From Muricea muricata (lineage: Eukaryota > Cnidaria > Anthozoa > Malacalcyonacea > Plexauridae), in the NCBI GenBank assembly GCA_963855995.1, contig OY979725.1, forward strand, positions 496,001 to 560,000: a stretch of DNA of 64,000 nucleotides. The letters are read 5' to 3'. Each line of letters starts with the position of its first letter. Positions within the stretch are counted from its first letter, which is position 1. Of the stretch, positions 54,501-64,000 are shown in pieces. The translations under genes were made by a program, and so were the position numbers. The notes under the pieces are model-generated. The model ran no database searches. It saw nothing but the letters and a program-made list of their open reading frames with translations, and had not been told where the DNA came from.

Positions 54501-57500
54501 AAACATTTTCAGCGAGTGGAAAACAAGATGGCGTCTTTAGATTCTTTGGTCTTGCAAGAACAGGAATTTCTCAAGAACATGGTGGGTCGTATCCTCTCAT
54601 TAAAACCAGGACTGGTGTTAGTGGAAAAGACTGTTTCGCGGTTAGCCCAAAGTATGCTCTTGGCAAGAGGAATCTCTGTGATGATTAACATTAAATCGGT
54701 AAGATTCGTTCAAGTAACAGACAGTAATGGGTCGCTTTATTATACTTTTAGTTTTACTGCGATATCTTGTGCGATTTTCTCCTTCTGAAAGATTGAATGA
54801 TTTGTGACATATATACAAGCATATAGAATAAGTACCATCAAGTAAAGCATAAGGAACAGTTACATCAACATGAGACAAACAATACAATAAGGAAGACGGC
54901 ATACACAAAGTAGAGTGACAGGAGAAAGGAACGGGACTTTCGTTCTAATTGATACAGGACTTTTGTCCCAATTGATTATATAATCTCAATGCTTGTATAT
55001 ACTTTATCCAGAGCCCGGAGGTACGTACTGTAATAACTTTGATTTATACAACTGATGAAGATAAGATTTAAATATAACTGAAGAAGTTGACACTTTGATA
55101 TGTTGTGGTAGAGTGTCCCAAACCTCAGCTGATCTGATGAAGAATGATTTCCTGAAGTAGTCTTGTTTGTGTTTGATCACCAAGTTAATTATTAGGATCA
55201 TAATAAGTTCACTTAGATCAATGTGCATTGTCTTTGACAGGAACTGATGTCAAGAATATCGCATTGTGTCAAAGGGGATGTGTTGCTGTCTTTGGATCAG
55301 GGTAGTCGACCAAGATTAGGAACATGTCAGAAATTCAAGATTGAGAAGTTTGTTTTCGAGGTACACATAAAAAAACATTAATAGAGTTAGTGTCGTGTCC
55401 GAAAGGGGTGAAGGGATGGGTGGAGGGTGGGTTGAGAGCGGGTGGGTTGAGGGTGGGTGGAGGGATGGGAGTGTTAAACGAGCGCCCAAAAGTTCATTGG
55501 TTAGTTGAGATTGTTAAAATTTCGAAAAGCCTCGGAAACGTTTGTCATTTTGGCAAAAGAAGTTGTTCTATGACTTTCCGTCCATCATGGGCCGGTTTTA
55601 AACCTTGAAATTCCCAATCTGGTGTTATGTTTTGATTCATTTCCATCAAGTTCGACGTTTGAAACATGTCCAAGAGTAGTAAATTGTATAACACTCGGAA
55701 TTAAACTTGTAATCGTTTAGGAACGAAACAGCTAATTTATTTTGTGTTTTGCTCAGAATGGTTCGACCAAAACATTGGCGTTTTTCGAAGGTTGCAGTCC
55801 TACACTCGGTGCTACGATAGTCCTCCGTGGAGCGAGCCGAAAAGAGCTGGCGAAAGTCAGAGACGTTTTGAGGTTCACGGTGTTGATTGTGTACAATTCG
55901 AAACTCGAGAAATCCTTTATCATGGACGAATTTGGCACGCCTTTTGTGCAGAAAACTGACAGCGAACAAGCTGCTGATGATTTGCGTGATAAGGTTAAGT
56001 TTAGCGTGGAGGGAAGTATGGCTTCGGACGAAGAGAATGCATACAGTGCAGAGCACTGCAGCGAGAATGAAGATTGCTTGGCGTTAAAAGATAACCATAA
56101 ATCTTCTGCGGAAGCGAATCTTGTTCGTTTGGAAAGAAATGTTGAAGAAAACACCGCAGCTACGACGAACAGTGAATTAATTTCTGACACCGAGAACAAT
56201 CCAGTTAGTTGCTCTGAGGAATCAGGCGAATCGCCTTCCGGTATCGTAACGAGTGAATCATTTCAACAGATTCTGGATAAGATATTGCTCAGTTCATCAC
56301 CACTGGTGAGGTACCCTCTACCCTACTTGCTAACTCCGGAAGGAAAACGGTGTGAGCTGCGTAAATTTATGAGTGGGGATATTTACTGGTCGCCATTATT
56401 CTTCGGCGAATCCTCGGCAGACCGAAGTTCGTCCGAAGACGAGGCCGACAGTTCCGAAGGAAAGAGCCGGAATGAACCTGTGTTTGTCAAACAAACGCAT
56501 CCGTTTGTTCATGCAGTGTTAGGAAAAGACGCTGTTGATACCAAGGTTTTGGAGCTACTAGCAAGTTTCAGGGCAGAGGGGGGCAGGGTGAGTCTAAAAA
56601 AACAAGACCGAAATTTTGCTATGTGCAACGGCATGGATAAAACGGACGGGACAAAAGGGAACAAGAGTGTCCATAAGTGGCCATCTGGGGATGCGTTTGT
56701 AGCCCCGGACGATGCTGAAGGGACTCAAGGGGATCAATCTAAGGAACAGTTAACACTAGTGGTAAGTTATTCAATTTATCAGCAGACATCTGCCAAATAA
56801 CTAACCTTCTAAAAAGCCTTAAGGATTAAAATCATCCGAGTAGTCGATACCAACACAATTACTGCGCTGTCATTTTCATTGTTTTTGTTATTTCTAGAGG
56901 GACTGTTTCGATCCATTTCTTCATCAGATGATTGCAGTAATGTTCAGCAGTTACTCGAGCGACTCTGGAAACTTTCCGAACCCTTGCATTGCGCCTTGGT
57001 AAGAATGATGAGACATGAACCATCCTTCCTTGTAGAACTCTCGTACTTCTTGTGTCGAATATGTTACAACCTTTGCTTTATCTTTACAGGACAGTATTCA
57101 TGGAATTTTACGCGAGAAATGATTTGACTTTAGGTTGTTTCTTGGAACGATACTGCTTCAGGTTAGATCCTTGAACATTTGTTACACCCGGAGGGTACTA
57201 GGCCGGAGGAGGGAAGAGCGCTGCCCTTAATTAAACCCGGAGTGCTTAACCTTAACTCGGTAGATCTGAGCCCACACTTTAAATAGTCTCATTGGCCTCT
57301 CTTCAGTCACAGTTTTTCGAGGATGAAATAGTCTTTGACAGGCTATAGATGTAGGCTTTCATAGGTCATATCTGCCAGCTAGATTCCTCTTTCATCAATT
57401 AATCTTTGAACAATCATCAGTTAGTCTTTCTCGCTGAGACCATTGAGAATTATTATTTTTTCTCTAGATCATCGTACGTTTGTCCTAATCCCAACTGTGA

Positions 57501-60500
57501 CGTCCCAATGGTGAAACACGTTCGATATTTTGCGCATGGCGACGGAGCTGTTTACATCAATATGAAAAATCTGGAGTCGCCCATCCCTGGTTTTTCAAAA
57601 ACTCTCTTGACCTGGAGCTGGTGCAAGCAATGCAAGCAGGTTATGGCCTTTCTAGCGCTGTAGTTAAGATACAGCGAGACCTTCACCTTTCTCGCACAAT
57701 TGTAATTGCTACAATAATAGAATTGTGATTGCTCGTCATGATACTTTGTAACATTTCTTGCAAAGGTAACTCCCATAGTCCCAGTGTCAACCGCAGCTTG
57801 GAGATTGTCTTTTGCGAAGTATCTGGAGTTAAGAATCTATGCGACGTGTTACAGAAGACGTTCTACTGAGGCACCATGTGACCATTCTTTGCATCGAGAT
57901 CATCACCAGTATTTTGCTTTCAATAACATTGTCGCCTCGCTCAAGTAAGTTCGCTTTCAAGACTGTTTCTCTCATATAGACCGTTGGACGCTTTGCCAAG
58001 CGAACATCTTTTTTCTTACTCTTATAAAATATTTATCTAATGTGAACATCTCTCTCTCTCTCTCTTTCTCTCTCTCTAAAACAGGCATTTCTCTCTAATA
58101 CAGACATCTCTCTCTTTAATACAGACATCTCTCCAGTACAGAACTCTCTAATACAGACATCTCTCTCTAGCACAGAATCTCTCTCCAATTCAGACATCTT
58201 TCGAATACAGAACTCTCTCTAGTACCTACCTTTCTTTAATAAAGACCTCTCCTTAAGACAAACGTCTAATACATATAGACACCTATGGCATTTAATACAA
58301 ACACCTCTGTAATGCAGACATGTAATACAAACATCTCTCTAATACAGACATCTGACATATATCTGCCTACGACACCTCTATAATACACACATTTTGACGC
58401 AATATTTCTTAGGTACGTGCCATGTAACATTTATGAAGTTCATCTTGCTCCATCAATTATAACAATCATCAAAGAAGAAAGACAGCCTCAGTTTTGGATA
58501 AAACATATTCAAGCTATGAGTGCAAGGTAAGGTATTTTGTGTTTGTGTATTTTTCATGATCTCTGGAGACCGAGATGTTTTTTGTTCTTTTCCACTCAGG
58601 GTGTACCAGCTTATCAATTTGATCAGCGATCGGATTGCAGCATTGAAAACCGAAGCCCATATTTCGAACTGTGTCGCTGATATTCAGGTAAGCATGGGGA
58701 AGTAGTCTATTCTGAAGGGTTAATGAGTCTGAATCTCGCGTGGAATCATACAGATATCGAAATTCAAGCCGGGAACAGTTGAGAAAAATTATCAACTATC
58801 GGTCCTTCGTTACGAATTGAACCTGCGCCTTTGTGATTTCGGCGAAATTGAAATAACGGATTTGATCCTTAGCTGACAAGAGGAAACCTAATTTACGATT
58901 TGATTCTCGGAAGCGGGAGAACCCATAGTTTTAAATTCTTCTCGACTGTAACCTGATCGCGTTTTGTCATGTGTATGATTCTCACTCCAGATTAAGACCA
59001 TCGAACATGCAACTATCCCACACCGAGGGATGTACCACAACATCACAAAAATATAACCTCTTGTTGGAACAGGTCGGAACAACCATTTCATACAATAGCA
59101 TTTCTTTCCATGTGCAAAACTGGTAAAATATGTTTGTTTAAAACTAGTAAGATATGTTAACTATTCAGCACGATAAAGGCCAACTGGATGAAAAGATTAA
59201 AGTGTTAGACAGTAAGGCAATGCTACTCCTTACTCCGCCATCGAGTCCAGGAGAGAGTACAGAAGGCCATCTGCTTGAGCCGCACGAAATTTCTGCGGTG
59301 GAATATGAAATTTTAGATGGAATCACCTTACTGAAGAAAATGATGTGTGAATACGGAGAAAAGTGGAACACACAGTAAGAAAAGATTAAGTTATCCCGTT
59401 TGAAAATCTTAGTTTGTAGTCACAGGAAACCTGGCCTATTTATGCTGGAGAGTTTAAATGTTCTCTCTGAAGATCTATCGAGATTATTCTTTTGTTGTCT
59501 AAGTAGTTCTATTAGTTTCAAATAAGCAACTCTTCTAATCGTCTCCTCTGGAAGAACTAAACTACCATTTCTCTTTACTTAGATTGGTTGAACTGTTGCA
59601 GTTAGAGAATGAAAAAAAGAAAATGAAGACTATGGAGGCGAAGAATTCAAATTCTACTCAGGTTTACAATCAAGCAGATAAAATTACTGTCCGTGCTATT
59701 TGCACGTAATGTTTTAACGGTAGTCAGTTGAAATTGACTATTATCTCGTTTTAATTTCTTTAGTCTCACGCGAGTCTTATTTTCTTTAGAATCCTATCGA
59801 GACTTCACAAATGACTGACGACAGCGTATTCGCAAACAGCAGCGTAGCTTCAGCATCTATCCAAGTGAATCCCTTTGCTATAGAAAATATCCCATCCATT
59901 CCTGAGAATACCCTTTCTAGCCCTGCAGACAAACAACCTTCGGAAGATAATGACAGGCAACATGCGCACGAAACCTCATCCGAATTTTCAGACAGCAATG
60001 CTATAACGGAACAGGGAAGCCTCGACGATAACTCGCTTTATGAAGACGAGCCCAGTGTTGATCTGTCTATTGGACAGCGGGGGCTTTCTAATAGCTCAAC
60101 TCAAAGTAAGTTTTGCTTTCGAAATTTCTTTCACGTCAAATCACTTCATGTGACTCTGGCATAGACTGATCCTAAATGTCACTTTATTTACAGAGTTTGA
60201 AAAGCACTCGAAGCTTTGGGCGACTTTAACAGAAGAAGGTATTGTGCCCTTCCTATTCTTAGGGGTTCAATTCTACATCGGCACACATCTGAGTGCATTA
60301 TGATATCATTTTTCAATTAATTAAGAGCAGCATAAGTATCAAGACAGTTGAGATTGACGCCCTCCAGATTTACTGCATAGTAGCGTAGTGAAATCCTTGA
60401 CCGGTTCATAGTTTCAGCATATATAAGATTAGAGCTATTCCGAAAATATGTATAATTTAATACACGATTAACAATTCAACTTTATATTTGGAATCTATCG

Positions 60501-63500
60501 ATTCATCTCCAGCGGTAATAAGCAAGATACGATTATTATAAGCAACATATCAACGTAATAAGCATAACAGAGCTCAAGTATGCATGCATTTCACTAAAGG
60601 TTGTAGCATGAAATATTCAGGTTACAATCGAAACCGTGGCAGGATATTTGGTATAATTGTACATTTGATGATTGCTTGTGACAAATAAAATGGTTTAGTG
60701 GCACAATTAGTGAAATACATTCCGAAAAAACACAAATATTTATTGCTAATTTTTTGTGTAATTTTAGTAAGTTCAACAATTAAAGACGTTCAGTATGTAG
60801 AAGGTGACGGAAATTATTTTACTTTTTACTCGAAATTCTCTTCTGTTACAGATCTTTTCTACTGACACAAATGGTCGGCAAATGAATATTGATAAGGTTT
60901 CGTTTCTTTTCCCTTAGACCGACCTGGTCCCAAGATGAAAAGAATTATTTCGCAGTTTTTACCTGGCGTGTCCTTTCGTTCTATTCCATCACCATTGTAA
61001 GTACAAGAAACTAACTTTGCCGGTGTAGTAGCGCAGTCAAAACTACACGAAAGATATAGTTTCTTTCACTGTACCTGAAACATATCAAGCGAAGGCTCTT
61101 TGGGAAGTTGACAGTGGTGGCAAAGGGACTTCGAATTCTGTGTCATCTTTTCACGGTTTCAGGGAGTGATAGAACGGGTATCTTTATTGTTCTAGCTGCA
61201 ATAAACTACAGTGAAAATTTTTGACTGTTATTGGAAATGAAACAAAGTATTTTCTGCGTGTTAATCAGTTTCTATTATGGTCTGTTCATGTTTGTTTTCA
61301 GTCCAGTGCACGAACATCATTTGTTGCCAGTCAGCGGGGAAATTCCTGTCGTTGTAAACGAAAGAGAGCCAACATCCATTATCGCGTACACATTGAGGTA
61401 ACTAACTCGTTCAGTAATCAGTTCTCATTAATGCTCTTTGAATTGAACCAAAATGACTTCTTGTTTTAAGTAGAAAATAACAACATATTCCCGTTGACTT
61501 GGGATACGAAACCTTTGAGGCAAATGTAGATTCATATTAATCTGACGCTGTAAGGAACAACAAAGCGAGACCATCTGAGTACCATGTTTGATATTTCATC
61601 ATGCTTTTGCCCTTGGGGTGTATGATCATGCATTTATCGTGCAAAAATTACACCTGTACCTTGAAGGGTGGTCGACAAACATGACTAAGACTAACACGAC
61701 TTAAGCACCCGACATATCATATAGTCATTAGAGCTGGCAAAGCAGCCCGCCTCCCCCCGTCTGCCAAGGAGCATGCTTGATTCATCCCGGGCGTAAACCC
61801 CATTATGAAATAATTTTGTTGCACCAACAGTAATCCGGCTTACCAGGCGCGGCTGCAAAAGATTCAGGAATCATTGGAGAACGATTCAGATTCATTTACC
61901 TACATTGATACTGAAAGTGATGGTGTTTCTGCACAGAGGTTAGTCATTAAAAGCTTAAAGATGTACGGTTTTTCTCCCTTTAACTGTCCTACAGTTCTTC
62001 CGTTGAAGATTGTATGTATTTTTAACAGTGATGGGAGAAGAACGAGGACCAGAACAAGATCGGAAGCCGAGACGCTAAGTAGTTCAAATTTAATGAATGC
62101 ACTAGATGGTAAGGATTTGGTGTTTGTGTATGTATGCTATTTTTTTATTGCTACTTTATATTCTTCATTTTGTATTTATCATTTATTTGTCCGTGTGTTT
62201 CGACTGTATTGTACTGTGCTCTTCTGACAGTAATATATAAGGCTGTAATATATGGCGGTAACGTTTTTGTGCAAGACCTTGGCATTGACTTTACACGGGA
62301 CTGTATTTGATTTGAAAGTAAATCACGGAGGTTTTCCACTGTGATGCAGTCAGTTCTGCTTTCACTGTGAGTGTACAAATTTCCTGGCTTCAAAAAAGCG
62401 ACAGTTGATCTCAAAAATACGATTTGAAATTTACCGGTTGTGGTTAGCGGGGCCGGTATCTTCATTGTTTTGGTTGGTGTAACTTTGAGGTTTTTTAGAT
62501 GACTTTGTGGAAAATTACTTCCAGTGGAGTGAGTTAGAGGACGAAGACAATGGTATCGAAGATACTGCGGAAAAACCTGAGAGGAATAACCTTGGCCTTT
62601 CCGGCGATGACAAAATAAGTAAAGTTGTGCAGGATGACGCGAGAATACCGAAAGAACAAGTACAAGAACCACGAAGTAAAAGGACGGATAAGGGATTCGA
62701 AAATAACACGAAACAATCTAGAGTTGAATTTGGCAATTCAACGGAGACTGACGCATCTCTGAGTGATAGCGTGAAGTCAAGCATAGACGAAAAAGACTCC
62801 TTGCCAAGTTCGTCAACTGAAGAAGATGTTGAATATCATATAAAGCATTGTGAGTATTTCATACCATACCATGCCATGCCATGCCATGCCATGCCATGCC
62901 ATGCCATGCCATGCCATGCCATACCATACCATACCATACCATACCATACCATACTATACCATACTGTGACATACTAAACGTTCGTCGTTCGTATTTAAGC
63001 ATTTTCAGATTCTTCTGCGAAATTCTTTTGCATTGTTTACTTTGGCGAGCAGTTTCGAAGAATCCGTGAGGCTGTGTTTCCAGATGGGGAGGAAAAGTAT
63101 GTTGCTTAATTACTTCCTAGCTCGACACCAACGAACGAAGCGGCTGTAATTTTCTCATAGAACAAACCAATTGTTCGAATTTCTAGATACATTCGGTCAC
63201 TTCAATATTGCTTGAAATGGCAGGTGACGGGTGGAAAGTCGGGTTCGTCGTTTTGTAAGACCACTGGTGAGTACCACCGGCCATAGGTTTACTTGTTTTA
63301 ATTAGTAGCCTTAAAAAGCTCATTTACCGCAATGTTTTCTGTTTGTTTATAGACGACAGATTCGTAATCAAAGGGATGTCCCGGCCAGAGGCTCAATCAT
63401 TTCTCAATATCGCTCCCTATTATTTCCAGTATATGGAGAAAGCTATCGAGGAAAAAGTATGCATCCTGTTTCATTTGCTATTTTTAAGGCCAAATTGTCT

Positions 63501-64000
63501 TCGAAAGGACTTAAACTCTCTTGTGACCTTGTATCTGATGTTAGTGGATGTGCTGTTTACATCGGTAACCATTGTTCGTTCGAAAGACAATTTTCCCTAT
63601 TTTTACGTTACCAACCCTTACATTTACCACAGGAAGTGTCCAGACCTTGAAAAGAAATATTTAAAAGTGTAAATGTGTTATTTTAGAGACCGACATTACT
63701 GGCAAAGATTCTTGGTGTCTACAGGATTGGATGCAATAGCAAACTAACCAACATTCCTGTCAGAGAAGATCTTCTTGTTATGGATAATTTGTTTTACGAC
63801 TGTAAGGTCGATCAGGTGAGTACTCTCTTCCACCACATTTGAACTATTTTTTCAAGTGGTTTAGACACAAACTACGGTACCTTGTTGTAGCATGTGCGGT
63901 TGACGCTGAAGATGTTAATCTGTTCTTAAAAATGTATGCTTTATACTTCAAGATTTTCGATTTAAAAGGATCCGTCCGCAGTCGTTATGTCCAAATGTCG
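48528..64000 (+). CDS. PIKFYVE: PIKfyve, FYVE-type phosphatidylinositol-3-phosphate 5-kinase (3' truncated)
   Basis: At least 34 phase-consistent exons encode about 1,926 codons before the window ends inside the kinase domain; exon limits are in the two segment entries. The enzyme phosphorylates PI3P to PI(3,5)P2 on endosomes and lysosomes, together with FIG4 and VAC14. Domains: FYVE at about 138-225 with YWMPDEQC and [20 protein letters not shown] at about 278-365; chaperonin-like (TCP1) domain at about 540-830 ([27 protein letters not shown]); the cysteine-rich CCR region ([16 protein letters not shown]); the kinase start with GGKSGSSF glycine loop and the lysine of DDRFVIKGM. The match to human PIKFYVE runs end to end, with divergent acidic linkers. 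Confidence 0.96.
49251..49418. mobile_element. MITE with TAA target duplication
   Basis: In PIKFYVE intron 1: a 168-bp element whose ends are about 27-bp inverted repeats (CCTGGTCCACACTTGTCAT against the mirror ending GACAAGTGGGTACCAGG). It is flanked by TAA at 49248-49250 and 49419-49421, as for PIF/Harbinger elements. It has no coding capacity. Confidence 0.75.
51764..51938 (+). repeat. 91-bp tandem duplication
   Basis: Two adjacent copies (unit 91 bp, second starting near 51855) differ by only a base or two, in PIKFYVE intron 6. A recent local duplication with no sign of function. Confidence 0.92.
54790..55228 (-). pseudogene. 3' end of a non-LTR retrotransposon (relic)
   Basis: On the - strand within PIKFYVE intron 12, 55228 to 55004 encodes a frame with [18 protein letters not shown] and a following FKSYLHQLY. 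This is the typical last motif of LINE reverse-transcriptase ORFs (FFxRxxxxWxxLP...FKxxL). AT-rich sequence to about 54790 would be its 3' tail. The copy is 5'-truncated and inert. Confidence 0.65.
58045..58390. repeat. degenerate CT-rich repeat (AATACAGACATCTCTCT)
   Basis: A (CT)n tract at 58047-58077 grades into about 15 loose copies of TAATACAGACATCTCTCT across PIKFYVE intron 18. The pyrimidine-rich strand is the sense strand and runs towards the exon 19 acceptor. Confidence 0.85.
62862..62968. repeat. pentanucleotide microsatellite (CCATG/CCATA)n
   Basis: About 20 units of CCATG and CCATA directly behind the donor of PIKFYVE exon 29. Apparent open frames through it are artefacts of the 15-nt periodicity. 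Confidence 0.95.

Larger units (their letters stand above)
48528..56761 (+). other. PIKFYVE exons 1-14: N-terminus, FYVE, DEP, chaperonin-like domain
   Basis: Exons 48528-48938, 49896-50079, 50488-50723, 51010-51161, 51365-51476, 51570-51689, 52215-52266, 52359-52468, 53007-53248, 53752-53866, 54020-54217, 54513-54698, 55242-55361 and 55757-56761. Exons 2-3 carry FYVE, 4-5 DEP and 10-14 the chaperonin-like domain. The acceptor chosen for exon 10 (after TTTTGTAG) is the one that keeps phase; an acceptor at 53586 would meet a stop. Exon 14 is long (335 codons) and ends in poorly conserved acidic linker. Confidence 0.88.
56898..64000 (+). other. PIKFYVE exons 15-34: CCR region, linker, kinase domain (partial)
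   Basis: Exons 56898-56998, 57090-57161, 57468-57639, 57766-57944, 58413-58526, 58600-58687, 59169-59374, 59583-59661, 59790-60105, 60194-60238, 60918-60996, 61302-61397, 61831-61938, 62029-62108, 62499-62849, 63009-63096, 63187-63266, 63353-63456, 63687-63815 and 63953 to the window end. Exons 15-19 are the cysteine-rich region, 23 and 29 acidic Ser-rich linker, and 30-34 the start of the PIP-kinase fold, cut at [16 protein letters not shown]. Confidence 0.88.

Noticed and set aside
62870-63069. Repetitive open frames over the CCATG tract
   Set aside because: Microsatellite artefact behind a clear splice donor.

Overview
The window is intron-rich animal DNA, AT-rich and full of short foldback elements. 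The gene content (WDR86, WDR43 and PIKFYVE orthologues plus a huge modular receptor-channel) and a hammerhead ribozyme of the kind known from early-branching animals suggest a cnidarian, perhaps an anthozoan. The species call is inference. All four genes lie on the + strand. Exons were built by hand from GT/AG sites, unbroken reading phase and remembered family conservation; no alignment was run.

Layout. (1) Positions 1-10350 are one tandem array of a unit of about 148 bp. The unit contains a tRNA-like module with Pol III box A and box B at tRNA spacing and a T-run just behind. Units up to about 6928 read on the - strand and units after that on the + strand, so the array is a head-to-head inversion. 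(2) Positions 10351-13897 are intergenic. (3) 13898-18924 is a WDR86-like WD40 protein with an MGC lipidation-type N-terminus. Its large first intron holds a long TA microsatellite, a perfect 82-bp inverted repeat and a type I hammerhead ribozyme. (4) 19856-27409 is WDR43/UTP5, a ribosome-biogenesis factor, in 19 coding exons. (5) 30732-47452 is a gene of about 27 coding exons and about 2,011 codons. Its predicted order is signal peptide, beta-trefoil-like module, ConA/LamG-like, TSP1-like, ConA/LamG-like, TSP1-like, Ser/Thr/Pro linker, fibrinogen-related domain, SEA, five FN3, then an ionotropic-glutamate-receptor-type channel whose pore carries the potassium filter TTVGYGD. (6) 48528-64000 is PIKFYVE (FYVE, DEP, chaperonin-like domain and the start of the PIP-kinase domain), cut by the window edge.

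The exceptional object is gene 5: an apparent potassium-selective, glutamate-receptor-topology channel whose usual amino-terminal domain is replaced by an adhesion-type ectodomain with a probable self-cleaving SEA module. The next most interesting are the tRNA-like satellite and the hammerhead ribozyme. The flanking housekeeping genes have no evident functional link to it; the clustering looks incidental.
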